From Lepidodermella squamata (Eukaryota; Gastrotricha), in the NCBI GenBank assembly GCA_047495785.1, contig JBLDXI010000042.1, positions 3,224,001 through 3,288,000 on the forward strand: a stretch of 64,000 nucleotides of DNA, written 5' to 3'. Within the stretch, counting starts at the first letter, position 1; every line of letters starts with the position of its first letter. This document shows, one piece after another, positions 38,301 through 50,066 of the stretch. The notes under the pieces are model-generated. The model made no database searches and was not told where the DNA came from. It worked only from the letters and a program-made list of their open reading frames with translations. Both the position numbers and the translations under genes were made by a program.

Positions 38301-41261
38301 CGACTTTTCGTTTTCGATGCGGGTGACCACCTCCATCAGCTTCTTGCGCGCGACCTCCACCTGTTGCACGTCGCCCTCGATGCGGATGATGTCGCTCTGT
38401 TTCTCGGCCTTTTCGTCCGGGAACATGATGTTAACGCCAGTCTCGCTGCGCAGCTGCGTGATTTGCTTGCCACCAGCTCCGATCAAGTGACGGAAATATT
38501 TCGGGTTAACCTGAAAGAAACCGAATACAATTAATTTAGATGTCCAATCAATCGATTTTTCAAATTATCATTTAATGCCGAATTACAAAAATATTTTACT
38601 GCGAGTCCCATATGATGCGCAATAATTTCTTTTTTGGAAAAAAAATTTAGAAAGTTTAAGAAATTTAAACTATTTTTTTTAAATTAAGCCAACTGGGGAT
38701 CTTTCATCTTTTATCCACGATTTTACCAAAAAATTGAAAGTTTACTAACCCCGATGGTTACTAGATTTGTTTTTACCTGGTTGGTTCAAATTTCTTCAGA
38801 TTTTTTAATACCACTCACAAGAGACATACTTAATTACTATTCTTATGGAATTTTAGATATTCACAGATTTTTCTTGCCACGAGGTGCGACTTACGCATTC
38901 ATTTTAGAGTTTCTTATCCTTTTTCCGTGTATTTGATTTTTTCGAGTTACTGACGGTACATTAACATATTTATTATCATTTATTTATTAATTTAATTAAT
39001 TTTATCATTTTTTTGCAAATTTATCTACTATATTTTCCCATGATTTTTTGTTCGTCTTTTCTTCATCAATATTACACCAAACCCCCAAAACTATGATGGG
39101 TACCGGCAATTTTTCACCTCGGTCTCCTAATATCGATTTCCCCGCCGCGAAAATTGCGGTATGAATCGATTCATACCGGTAACGTGAATTTTTGCGGTGG
39201 GAAAAATGGGGGCAATAATAACGAACCTCACCAAGTTAGATAAAATCTTATAAAACTTATAAAATATGATTTTTCCACAAAAATAAAAATCTTGTTTAGT
39301 ATTTCTATAAAAAAATTACCTTGATCTCGGCGTATTTGAGCCGCTTCAGCAGATCAGCGACTGCCTCACGGAAGACTTTCTCGACCTTATCGACTTCGGG
39401 AGTCGGGCCCTCGAGGGTGATGTGGTCAGCGGTGGTCGCAAAGTCGATGTGAACCTTCGGGTATTCCGCCTTAACCGAATCGATGGTCGGTTTGAGGTAG
39501 CGTTGCAGCCACCCAGGAGCCGCCAATTCGACGCGGTTCGACGAGTCAGCCTTTTGCAGGACCAGCGAAACAGCCTGGCCGATCTTGTCACCTTCACCGA
39601 ACAGGGTGACTTGGTCGCTTTCCGATTCAGGCGGCGGCACTTTGATAGCAACACCGGTCGCCGCGTAAATTTCCTGAATCGAAACACCACGCGGGCCAAT
39701 GATGTACTTGTGCTTTTGTTTCGCAATGGTCAAATTCAGAGTTTTACACGTCTTCTTCTTCGCCTCGTACAGACGCATCAGTTCGTCAGCGACTTTCGCG
39801 ACGGGTTCACGATCTCCGGAAACCGCAATCTCGTCCGGCTTCTCAACCGCCTCGCCAGATTTGCCAACCTTAGGCGGAATGTGGATGCGAACAGTGGAAC
39901 CGTAACGCTCCAACATTTCGTTCAAAGCAGCATTTGACGGCGCCGGGCCGGTCAGCAGTTGGTGGAATTGTTGCGGAATAGCCAAAACTCGACGGTCCGT
40001 CTTCGATTGCTCGTCGACGATCGCCTGGATAGCGCGAGCTGCCTTGTGCAGGCCTTCCTTCGAACCGGTGATTGAGATAGCGTCGTCGTTCGGGTCATTC
40101 TGTCGCGGCAACGTAATGTGCGTTCCAGTTTCTTGTTCAATTTTAGTCAACGTCTTGGCGCCCTTGCCCAGGATGAAGCGGTGGAACTCCTTGGCAACAC
40201 GAACTCGCAGCGAAGCCTGAAAAATTATCAATTCAACATTTATGAATCAGAATTTCCTGGAGTTTTGTTCATTTCTACGTTAAATTGTTATCCCTTTTCG
40301 TTAGTAATATTATCATCATTCTATTTTCTCACTTCAATTCATCACCGTCGCAACGTGCATAAACAATGCAAACAGTTATACCTGAGATAGCTATCATCAT
40401 GGCTAAACTTTACCCCCGAGTACGCGATGACCCGCGCCAGACGCTTAGCGCATTGCTATGCGCATATACGTATGTGTGTGTGTACATATCAAAACTCGGC
40501 ACATTGGAATGTTGAAAATGAAATGACAACAAAACCTCGCTAACGCTGCCGCGTTCGGTGCAAACAGCAGTCAGGTATGCAATACACACGTCGTGTTGTA
40601 GTGGGCCCTATTAATATTTCAGCAGCGCGCAGTCGATATAATATTACGGCTACCTACTACCACCGCAAGCGCCGCACGCAATTGAATTTGCATAGGTGCC
40701 GCAATAAAAAACATGATAAATTCGCATTAAAAAGAAACACTGCGCGTGCGACCCTAGAGAATTAATATTCCAGACGCAAAGTCAAGGGCGAGATATTTTT
40801 ACCCACCTCTTTAGTCAGCTGCTGGCTGATCATTTGACGAGCCTTGTTCAAGTTTTCCGGGCGGCCATTGATAACCAGGGTCATGCTTTGGTCCTTCGAG
40901 ATACTCACGTCAATTTTTGCGCCTGCATAACACAGCAATAAATAAATAACTCAGAAAACAAGATTGTCCACATACCAGATCGATCCTGAATTTCGCGAAC
41001 AGCAGTGTACAACCTCTCGTTTTGGTGATCATCGTACTTGCGTTCTTCGACGGCGATTTTCATGATCTCGGTTTTCGTGTTTCCGGTAGTCGGGCGAGGA
41101 GCCGGTCGAGTAGCAGTCAGTTTCAGTCCGCCGTTTGATGAGCCACCCAGGCTAGGGAAAGCTTCATTGTACGTTTCGTGAGAGCCGTGCTGCTGCTCCT
41201 CGGGCATCGTCGATGGTCCGCCGATATGACCCGGTGGTATATGATTAGCAAAAAGCGCCAT
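35365..41261 (-). CDS. HDLBP: Vigilin (multi-KH RNA-binding protein)
   Basis: ER- and polysome-associated RNA-binding protein with about 14 KH domains. Exons on minus 41261-40976, 40922-40807, 40216-39320, 38510-36147 and 35724-35365 join in phase to 1340 residues (human 1268). The N-terminus has the conserved YNEAFPSLGG block, followed by a VEERKYDD segment. KH units repeat with GxxG loops such as ILGKGAK, IIGKGGANVARIRE, LIGKKGAKVRQI and LIGQKGVSIREIMD. Some are degenerate (LTGPAPSNAAL; KLISRGFALANQ), as also in other vigilins. A KH near residue 910 carries an acidic/Ser-rich insertion of about 75 residues in its variable loop, a site also expanded in vertebrates. The C-terminus LKDAPWSAGG and FPAFLPG match the family tail. 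Exon 4 alone encodes 788 residues. Confidence 0.96.
38511..39319. other. Vigilin intron 4 (0.8 kb)
   Basis: Non-coding, AT-rich. It contains the extended palindrome at 39157-39178 annotated separately. The 590-nt intron at 40217-40806 likewise contains only a short (TG)n run near 40470. Confidence 0.6.
39140..39201. repeat. Palindrome with extended imperfect arms in vigilin intron
   Basis: A perfect 22-bp palindrome at 39157-39178 centred on ATCGAT (half-site CGGTATGAATC) is flanked by imperfect arms (CCGCCGCGAAAATTG on the left; the complement of GAATTTTTGCGGTGGG on the right). It could fold as a cruciform or be a relic of a short inverted-repeat element. Confidence 0.7.
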
Positions 41262-42981
41262 TTTCGAAGACTAATGTCTCGTTTGTAATTGAAAAGAAAT
41301 TGAAAACGACCGAAATAAATTCAGGCCAATTTACAGTACCTGATAGAATGGAGCAAATGCATTAGAATGAACCAAAAGGATAATGTATTACTTACGATAG
41401 TACTGTGTCCGGAGGTTCTAACTTGAATAAAGTAACAACGACAGGACAATCAGATACGCACTCTTGTTTTTACAACAGTTGCGTAAATGGATGAAGTTAT
41501 AGTAACTCACGGAATAACTAAAAAAATTAATCAGGATTAATTCAGTTTGGAAGAAAGTCGCGTAGTTTCCTTATTTAAAAAGTAAACGTATTACGTATTA
41601 GTTGAAGACTGTAACTCTAAAATAATGAGAAAGCTGACGGAAGAGCTGAAAGCTTTAAATTAACGAAACAACATCCAGATGTATTAGGCGTTGCTCGTCA
41701 CAAACTAGGGTACATTTCCTAATAGTGAAAATCATAAAACTCCAAATATCCATGAATACTATCTTCAGTAAAAGGTGGGTGGAGAAAGGAACACATGGCA
41801 ATGATTCAACATGAGGTTTTCAGCGAACCACAAACCGAATTCCACAATATTTCTGGGCACATAAAAGATTCAGCGGCATAAAAAAAATTCCTAATTAATA
41901 GGCATAAAAGCATATGTAAACCAGGTGTAACTCTTCCAACTGGCCAATTGTTACGTTTTCTTGATTACTCATGACACGATGACACAAGTTACTAAATGGA
42001 ATGTATGAACTACAGGGAGGTAAATCTGCTATATAGTATCTACTTCTACTCGGTTCGCGCATTCAACATTCATTCAATCAAGAGGGCAGCATCATGCATT
42101 CAACCAGTAGTCCAACGTCTCGCTAAGGCTCGAGGCTCGATAGATTTCAAGACATTGGAAACCGCAAGTGTTGCAAGTGCCACACTCCCAAGTCAACAAA
42201 GAGCTTGAAATTAACATTCAAGTTGACATTTCAACGCGAATTGAAAATTGAAACTAAATTTCAAATCAGAAAATTAAACTGGCGCAACATTGAACACCAC
42301 AGCGTGACGAACGCTGTGTTCAGCATGACAAGCGTCGCGAATTGGCAGCCGAAATGTTTCGGTCTCAGGTAAAAAGCAAACACGCATTCTCCATAATTCT
42401 CGACATTTATTTATGTTTATGCAGATTATGACTTATTTTTTAAACACTGGTTAAATTTCGAACATTTATTTTAGCCGCAGCAATCTTTGAAAGTCTGAAA
42501 AGCCGCGCAATTTTTTTGTGGGCTTCCTCACAGCTTTGTTCTTCTTGCTTGAGTCGTACCCTGATGAAAAATGAAAATCCACAGCACGTATGTTGGACAT
42601 TTGTTGCCTGCGGCCTGAGTTGTCCCAAGCCTGGCTATGTTTTAGGCACCCTTGTTACAAATCCGACCCTATCATTTAAAAACTCGTCCTGGGGATTCCA
42701 CAGGGTTGCTCTCAGCGTAACTCTTTTTCTTGGCTGGAAGCTCATAGCCTGTGTATGCGAGCGGAGGACTTAGGTTTCACATCTGGACCCATGCCAAATT
42801 GGACATTGGTATTTCGGCGTAGGGCCTAGGTTTAGCCTAGCTTCCAAATATGACCAATGACCGGTGCCATTTTTACACCCCGTCGGTAGAGTTGGTCTGT
42901 TACTGTTTATCGTTGCTGCTTGGAATCAGATGAACTTCATCATTTGAACTTTTCTGTTTGATTTTTCCTTAGAAATTAATT
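41262..42981. other. Divergent promoter region of vigilin and SYAP1
   Basis: 1.7 kb with no recognised coding sequence. An acceptor-like tract TTGATTTTTCCTTAG ends at 42972, 9 nt before the SYAP1 ATG, a candidate trans-splice site or end of a 5' UTR intron. Confidence 0.5.
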
Positions 42982-44112
42982 ATGGACTTTGGTTCAGTTA
43001 AAAACCTGGGAAATAAGTTGGCGTCGTTTAGTCCATTCGCCAAACAAACTGAGCAAGCAGAAGGTGAAACTCCTGCTCCTACTACAGCTGACAACCACAC
43101 TACTGCAGCTCCGACTTCTAATGAATCTGAAGAGCAGCAGCAGCAGCCTGCTGCAAGCAAAACTTCAGACATGCAAACATCGTTTTCTGGTGCTTCTGCG
43201 CTATTTTCTCAGGCATTGAATCCTCAAGCATTTCGGAATCTTGGCAGCAAAATCGGTCAATCAGTTGGCGGTCTCATTGGTCAATCATCGGTCAGCAACG
43301 ATGCTGAGAAGGAAGCATCGCCTTCTGTGGAAACTGCAGCAGAATCATCAATTGAGGCAACTTCAACAGATGGCGACAGCACCACTGAAAAATTGAAAAC
43401 ATTTGGTACTTCGTTATTTAGTTATGGAAAGCAGGCCAGTGCTTCAATGATCAAGTCGACCACTGGCGCTCTTGAGCAGATTAAGAAAACTGTTGAAGAG
43501 AAAACTCCGATTATTGCTGACTTTTCGAAAGAACAAGAGAAGTTTCTGGAAGAGAAGCGACAAACTCAAGCTGGCCCCGCTGTCGCTCCGTGGGTCGGAG
43601 CTACTGGCGGTGCTGAGGCTGAAGAGCAACTCCGAATTCGGATTCTGGAATTATCTGCCGATGAACGTAACGTCCTACGCCCTGTTCCTGCTGGTCAAAC
43701 ATTCGACTTCGACATGCGCGCTCATTCCGCTGTTGCTCTGCTTATGTTGAAACTGGACCCTCGTCTCGACTCACTACGCTTCAAATTTGTACCCAAGCGC
43801 ACTACGGAGGAAATGTTCTGGAGAAATTATTTTTATCGCGTTTCTTTATTGAAACAAAGCACTGATTTAATGTCATCGGCTAATAGTGCTGTGGCTAATG
43901 CCAACAGCAGCTCGTCCAATATTCCTGCCAATACCGCTCATAGTTCACCTGCTGATTCGCCGGACGATCAGACTAACCCCGATTTCCAGGAGGAACTAGA
44001 AAGGGCCGTTCAACAGGATTTGAATGAATACGAACTTGTGGGTGGAGCTGGCGATGATGAAATCGAACGCAATCTTGAAGCTGAAATTTTGGCTGAAATC
44101 GGATCGAAATGA
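42982..44112 (+). CDS. SYAP1: Synapse-associated protein 1 homologue (BSD domain)
   Basis: Intronless 376-residue protein. The N-terminal third is low-complexity (Gln/Ser/Thr/Glu) with repeated FxxLGxKxG-like segments (NLGNKLASFSPF; FRNLGSKIGQSVGG). The C-terminal half is diagnostic of the SYAP1/SAP47 family: VAPWVGATGG, LELSADERNVLRPVPAG, FDFDMRAHSAVALLMLKLDP, and a BSD motif EEMFWRNYFYRVSLLKQS (about 277-294). The C-terminus is acidic. Family members act in insulin/Akt signalling and at synaptic terminals. AATAAA 44498-44503 is followed at once by the acceptor of the next gene, suggesting co-transcription with mL40. Confidence 0.93.
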   Translation: MDFGSVKNLGNKLASFSPFAKQTEQAEGETPAPTTADNHTTAAPTSNESEEQQQQPAASKTSDMQTSFSGASALFSQALNPQAFRNLGSKIGQSVGGLIGQSSVSNDAEKEASPSVETAAESSIEATSTDGDSTTEKLKTFGTSLFSYGKQASASMIKSTTGALEQIKKTVEEKTPIIADFSKEQEKFLEEKRQTQAGPAVAPWVGATGGAEAEEQLRIRILELSADERNVLRPVPAGQTFDFDMRAHSAVALLMLKLDPRLDSLRFKFVPKRTTEEMFWRNYFYRVSLLKQSTDLMSSANSAVANANSSSSNIPANTAHSSPADSPDDQTNPDFQEELERAVQQDLNEYELVGGAGDDEIERNLEAEILAEIGSK

Positions 44113-44456
44113 ACACCAGCCTTTATTAACAACACCTTGTTTTTACTGATTATTTTTTTGCGCAATCGGACTCTGAGAATGACGTGACGCTTCCTGTTTA
44201 ACAACTGGGTTCTTTGTCTTTGTTTTTGTTGGACGAGAATCAAATATTTAGTGAAGACCGGGGGAATGCAAGCGTGTTTAATTTCACTTCTCATTGTCGA
44301 TTCGTTCATTGTGTCTTCTTCTTCTTCTCGCTATCTCTCGCTGTAATTTATTGGCGTTTTTTAATAACGGAAAGATGAAAAAATATTGGTCTTATTAGCA
44401 GAAGAAATTAATATAAGTGCGTCTCTTCATTTTTGCTAAAATGTTATTAGTGATGA

Positions 44457-44480
44457 CAGTAATAATAATAATAATAACAA
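44457..44480 (+). repeat. (ATA)n microsatellite
   Basis: Short ATA/TAA trinucleotide run in the SYAP1 3' UTR, just before its polyA signal. Confidence 0.8.
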
Positions 44481-44497
44481 TCGTAAGATTTTTGTCT

Positions 44498-44521
44498 AAT
44501 AAAATGTTTGTGCATTTCTAG
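44498..44521 (+). promoter_or_regulatory. SYAP1-MRPL40 operon-type junction
   Basis: AATAAA (44498-44503) and a 3' splice acceptor GCATTTCTAG (ending 44521) are only 17 nt apart; the mL40 ATG follows 31 nt later. There is essentially no space for an independent promoter between them. Confidence 0.55.
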
Positions 44522-44552
44522 TGGGTACTTATTTGGTTTTTATCGCCGCGCG

Positions 44553-45313
44553 ATGCTGGGTGAGATAATTACGCGACTGAGCGCGCTTGGTTTGTCGTCG
44601 CGAATAACTACTGCTGCTAGCCGGCCTCTGCACATGTCGGCTGTCCTCAGCGCCGAGCCGATGAAGAAAAAGAAGCGCATCGATCCGGGCCTGCTGATCG
44701 CACGCGAGCAGCGCGGCAAGCGGCGCCTCGAAAAAGCGATTCGCCGGCTAGAGAAAGCGTCGCGAAAACTGAAACCCATCGATGAAATTATCGGAGATTA
44801 CAAGTTGGCTCGCGAGAAGAAGTACTGCTTGATTTGTTACTTCAGATTCAATAAAAATTCTAATGCAATTTTTTGTGTCGCAGCTCACGCCGTCGCCAGC
44901 CCGAAAAGACGGCCAACGAACAAAAGCAGCAGGAGTCAAGTTTGTTAAAAGAATGGACAAAGTACACGCTGCAGCAACACCGCAGCGAAATGACCGCGCT
45001 GAATGCAGCCCAGCGGAGTCAAGAAAAGGCCTTAAATGAGTTGAAAAAGCTGTCCCCAGCGTTGTACGACGCCGCTATTCAAGTTGTCAAAATATTTCCG
45101 TTATTTGTTTTATTTACTCCTTTTTTTCATTTGAAACAACAGCCCGATGTCAAGTGCATTCCATTTGATCGCAGCGGGCCGACGCTGAGTCCCCCGATTG
45201 CGGGCTATCAAAGCCCGGATGGCGATTATCAGGATGTGACCAAGACGTATGAATTTCCGCTCGTCGGCAACACCTCGTCGATTTTGCGTAATCTTGTGCC
45301 GAGGCGGAAGTGA
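44553..45313 (+). CDS. MRPL40: Mitochondrial ribosomal protein mL40
   Basis: Component of the mitochondrial large ribosomal subunit. Exons 44553-44821, 44884-45082 and 45143-45313 give 212 residues (human 206). A basic, Arg/Ser-rich N-terminus (ITRLSALGLSSRITTAASR) fits a mitochondrial presequence. Family blocks: EPMKKKKRIDPG (human EPLKKKKKVDP), RRLEKASRKLKPIDEI, LLKEWTKYTLQQHRSEM, and C-terminal PFDRSGPTLSPPIAGYQSPD followed by GDYQDVTKTYEF. The second intron opens phase 0 and restores AIQ-PDVKCIPF. Probably the downstream member of an operon with SYAP1. Confidence 0.94.
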
Positions 45314-47475
45314 TCTGCTGCCTGCCTCTCTTCATTCGTTGTGCTTATATGTAATCATCACATCAAATCATACACGCATCGGAACTAAAAATAAAAACTC
45401 AAATTTTCGCATGCGTTGTTTTCCATCTGGGTTCAGTTTCACATTTACTAATCAATTCCGCGATATGAGTAGCGTGGGAATTTTCGATTTTAAGCATGAT
45501 ATCGATTTATTCGCTGCTCATCTTGACATCTCTTTTTGCCGGCGAGTGTAAATAAGAAAAAACTAGTAATTATTGAGATTTGTGGCTATAATCAATGCTA
45601 AATTATGAAGTTCTGCCGGGCGTAAGTGATACAAGTAAATATATGCTCAGTTATTGATTGAACTTGCAAGGATGGAAACGATGCTTTTTTATAGACACAG
45701 GAAAGCTCATATTTCATCATTGAAACCGGGACCCAAAAGAATGTGGCTTGACGGCATGCCGTTTTCGCTACATATTACGAAGTCAACGAAAACGACGTAT
45801 TCTAAGCCGTTTCGTTTCGAAAATATGCATTTGCTTCCGCTGGACTTCGCGGTAGCTACCTATGTGCCTGTTTAGCACTCAGGTAATCTGCCCAGTTTCC
45901 TGATTTATATCCTGACGTCCATCACTGATTTCACGGCGCATCGAGATATCAGATATCAGTCATTTTTTAAACCACAGCTTAAAAAATCGATAGTTACCTA
46001 CCTGTCAGCTGGAAAAGCCCAATAGAATGTGTTTCGCGTGGTAGTTCGTAATGGAAGATTTATATTTAAAATTTAACAACTACGTCGCTGCGTATGAGCT
46101 TACGGTGTTTGGCTCGGGGTGTTTTAGAAAGCAAGCGTGACAATAAATAACCGTTACGCTCTTCGGGGAAATTTACTTTCGGTAGATATTGAGACCTCAG
46201 CACATCTTAAAGACATTTTGTTTGGCGCAACGTCATAATTTGGAACTGAAAATGTCAACTTGGCTGATATTTCACTAGCTGATTTCAGTGGATTTATGTC
46301 CGAATAGGTTTATTTCCATTTTCTCAACTTGAATGACGATGTCAATGATAATTTTCGAAAATTCATGAGAAATTAAGTTCCGATCCTATTTCCTCAACTT
46401 TGATGCTTTTGGATGGTTCATTTTCCCGGCTGAATTATTATAATATACACAGAAAAACTTCGAATACAGTCGACGATCCGGCAACCATAAAAAGGCAGCT
46501 TGCCCAAAATGACTGAAAGCAATTTTTTAAAACAAAAATCCGAAAATAGAAGATGAGAACGGCAGTAACGTCAGGTAATTTTAGAAACCTAGAGAAAATG
46601 TCTTAGGATCAAGCGTCAAGCCAATCATGTGCACGTTTCCTAATTCTCGCGTCGGGTTGTGACAGATGCACGCCCGCTGTAGTAATGATTGTCCGAAAAT
46701 TAAACTAATCGGTGCAACTTTAATCGGCAAGATTATTTTTCGAGACTTGCCTGTCATGAATCGATAAAATGTATGTTCCTTGATGTTCAATCTTTGAAAA
46801 TCATCATTTAGTTCAGAGTAATCAGTCGAAACTGTCTATACGCTCGTACAGCAACAACACGCATGATATTTCCTCAAGCCTCGCTTCCATTCTTACTTAT
46901 TTCATTCTGGCCGTCGATTATCTTGAAAAGTGACAGCGAACTAGTTTCAGATTATTCGCCATCAGAAAATTTCCACCTTTGAACAAATCTGCGAGATTCA
47001 TAGAAATTATCAGCTTTTTTAATCAAGAGACAGTCATTTAATACGCCGCATAAGTTTATTTGTGTAAAAACAAATTGGACTGATAGCTCAAATCATTGCA
47101 GAATTCTCAAATTTTATCTTGCCCTTGAGGCACTCCACGGATATATGTAAGAAAGAAAGTCATAAGCATTTTTAAATTTTCCGCTAGCATTTTTTAAATG
47201 TCTGCGACATTTATCTATCAACAGATCGAATAAAGACGACGCGAGAGAGAAACCGGGATTTAGAAGCCCGTCACAAATAATAATTGAAGTTATTCGCAAT
47301 ACAACAACAGTTTTTTCTTTTTATAGTTTTACACAACTCGCAACCCGTTTCAGGTACAACTTTTTTGGCAAATTATAACAAATGTTAAGGAATTAAAACA
47401 TTACGTTTTGCTCACCGAGAGATTTCAGCCATAGAAAAAATCTTACGAGTTCGAAATTTGATCAACGAGCAATAC
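45314..47475. other. Intergenic (2.2 kb), convergent mL40 and UBXN7-like
   Basis: AT-rich, with small open frames that lack motifs. It contains the 3' UTRs of the two convergent genes; nothing else was recognised. Confidence 0.5.
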
Positions 47476-49902
47476 TTATTGTTTCAAGTCTAAGAAAAGC
47501 TTTTCGCGTTTGCTCAGCTTCAAAGTGTCACGAAGAGATGCGGAATGCGCGGGGACAGGCAGAGCTAGCAAATCGGATTTCGCACCGCCAGGCGTTGCTG
47601 CATTGCGAACGAGCATAAACTCAGCGGCTGTGATTGTTTCGAAGTTTGCGGATATTGCGGCGATCAACTCTTGTAAGGTGGCAGCTTCGTACAGCTTGAT
47701 GAGCAGCCGATCGTCGTTCGGCAAATGCACCAGAACATGGAAATGCGGAGTCGAACCAGGCGGACCAACGACAACTGAAATATAAACGAAAAATGATATT
47801 TTTTGTCCAAAATTCACATGTCAAGCGGACACCCTAAACGTTTATCATTAAATTCAAGGCTCCATCCTAAGATTTTTCCAAAAATATGTTTTTTCAAGTT
47901 TCGCGTCATGCTAAATTAGTAGATTTAAGTCTAAAAAAAAGTATCTCATATTACACTTATTTAGCAATATGAGTGGTCAATTTACGACTTATACGCCGAT
48001 ATCGATTTCACAACAAAGTGATTTTTTCCGATATCCGCAAACCTGGAAGTCAAATTGGAATGGAAAGGAGAAATTCTGAGAAATTCTGAGAAAGGAGAAG
48101 TGCCAGGATCATAATTTCAGAGACGCAAATATTCAGTTCACGTGGTTGAAGTTTCTACCGAAATATAATCTACCTCAAAGTCTTTAAGTCGCATTGAAGA
48201 CTATTCGATTATTTGTTATGGATTAAATGCTAGGATCCTGAATTTTGAGATCTTGAAGAGGAAAAAATGAAGAAAATATACCATCAATTTGTTTTGGAGC
48301 AGGCGAGGGTTCGATTTTGCGGCTGCCATTAGGCGCTGCTACTGCTGCGGCCGCTGGTTCCTTTTTCTCCTCCACCTTATTCATTGAGCTAGAATTCGGT
48401 ACCAAGGTCGTCGCAGCACCGTTATTATGGCCATTGACCAGCGGCTTCACTTCGTGATTCGTGGATGAAGAAGGCTTTTTAGGCAACGCCGGCTTTTCCT
48501 CAGGCTTCGGCTTTTTAACCGGCGAAGTCGCAGGACTAGGTTCCGGAGCAGGTTTTTCAGCAAGAAAGTCAGTTACTAAAATGCAATTCAGAATTAAGAG
48601 AAATTATAGGGCTAATCGCGGCTAATACTCACGTTTTTGAAAGAGCTCATTTGGAGAGGTAGGTAGAGAAGCAACCCGCTCACCGGTTCGAGGGTCGATG
48701 ATTCCAACAAATGGATACGAGGTAACCTTGTAAAACTGCACAAATCTCGTGCCCTCGTGTCCATCATTGTAGACTTGCCACAAAACGAAAGAATTCTGAA
48801 TCAGCTCGACAAAGCGTTTATCCCGCCAAACGTCGCGATTCAAGCATAGTGATGGGAACTCGTTCAGCTCCTGGACATTTACAATGAGCCAACGATTTTG
48901 AGCAGTTGCGAACCGACGGGCTTCTTGAAAGGTTCCTCGACATAGCAAATCAACCGGCGGTTTGAAAATTCGATCAAGAGTTGTGGATGAGCCGTCTTCG
49001 CCGAGAGATGATGGAGCTCCATTAGGCAAAACCAAAGGTGGCATCTGATGAGATCGAGCTCGGGAAGCTTCCGTAGAAGTACCAGGATTATCAGCTTGAG
49101 ACACACGCTCAATCGGTACTTTGAATAACGAATCACATGCCGATTAAACTTTATCAAAGTTTCAATAACTTACGAGTGTCAGAAGCCATAAAACGATAAC
49201 GATCGAATGTCGAACCTCCAGGCGCATCTTCTCGTCCGCTGAATGCACCCGCCATAGCAGCGCGTAATGCAGCTGATGGTCCGTTCGCTCCTGGACCAGC
49301 GGCGCCTTGAGCAACCCCGATGGTTCGAGCATAGTGAAGAGGTCGGAAGGAACCTGGCATTGGCCGATCAACGTCGTCAACTAATCGCATTTGTTGGGGT
49401 GCAATAGGCGCTCGGACATCATCTGCATCCATGGGACGAGCTGTAGATTTTGCTAAACAAGCATGCATAATAAAATTAAGGAAATGAATTGGTCGCATAT
49501 TTTACGTTGTGGCCGAACCGGAGACATTCTTCTTTGCCGAACAAACGGAATCTCGCTGTCATCATCACTATCGTCGTTGATAACCAGAGAATTGAAGCGA
49601 TTAGCGTGTTCAGGTATTTCTGAAGAATGATTAGGCATAGGTGGGATTTCTGTCGGGGATTCAAGGTGGAGCTGCACAGCCTTCTCCAAATCCCAGTTGC
49701 AAGCCTCAAGCAGGTATCGAGCGACTTCTACGCGCATGTCTTGAAAGATAGTGCAGAGCCGCTGGACGACTTCATCGGAGCCAGATGAAGATGCAGCGCC
49801 TGGGCGACCATGAGTGAATGAATGCCGACTGCTTCCGGAAGAACTGCCACTGCTGTCACTTCGAGGCGACCCTGGGTAGCCTCCGCGCTGGCGTTTCGGC
49901 AT
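47476..49902 (-). CDS. UBXN7: UBXN7-like p97 adaptor (UBA-UAS-UBX)
   Basis: Adaptor linking ubiquitinated substrates to the AAA ATPase p97. Exons on minus 49902-49506, 49452-49174, 49118-48633, 48575-48282 and 47774-47476 join to 584 residues. A Ser/Gly-rich N-terminus precedes a UBA-like fold (about 44-82: EVVQRLCTIFQD, LLEACNWDLEKAVQLHLE). The UAS thioredoxin-like domain spans about 268-385 (RIFKPPVDLL, FATAQNRWLIVNVQ, NSFVLWQVYNDGHEG, YPFVGIIDPRTGERV). A Pro/Glu/Lys/Ala linker leads to a C-terminal UBX-like beta-grasp (about 486-584: HFHVLVHLPNDDRLLIKLY, RDTLKLSKREKLFLDL). The usual p97-binding FPR loop is not evident (FMLVRNAATPGG instead). No clear ubiquitin-interacting motif was seen. 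Probably downstream of SMIM12 in an operon. Confidence 0.87.
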
Positions 49903-49912
49903 TTAACGATTT

Positions 49913-49986
49913 CTATAATTAAAACACTGTTATAAGTTGATGGAAGGGAGAGCATTGAGCTGATGGGCATGACTCCACACTTTATT
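49913..49986 (-). promoter_or_regulatory. SMIM12-UBXN7 operon-type junction
   Basis: On the minus strand AATAAA (49986-49981) ends SMIM12, an acceptor-like TTTTAATTATAG ends at 49913, and the UBXN7-like ATG follows 10 nt later (49902). The total gap between the two coding regions is 164 bp. Confidence 0.5.
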
Positions 49987-50066
49987 CGATAGTGAGTATA
50001 AAATCATCGGGAAACCATCAAAAATAATGCAGTGTGCCACAATTTAACAAACTAAATGTCGCAAAG

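Noticed and set aside
36744-38534. Long plus-strand open frames (up to about 300 codons) opposite vigilin
   Set aside because: They are antisense shadows of the long KH-coding exon, caused by its codon bias; they show reversed KH periodicity and no own motifs.
42516-42773. 85-codon frame upstream of SYAP1
   Set aside because: Cys/Ser/Trp-rich with no family resemblance, no splice partners and no polyA signal of its own.
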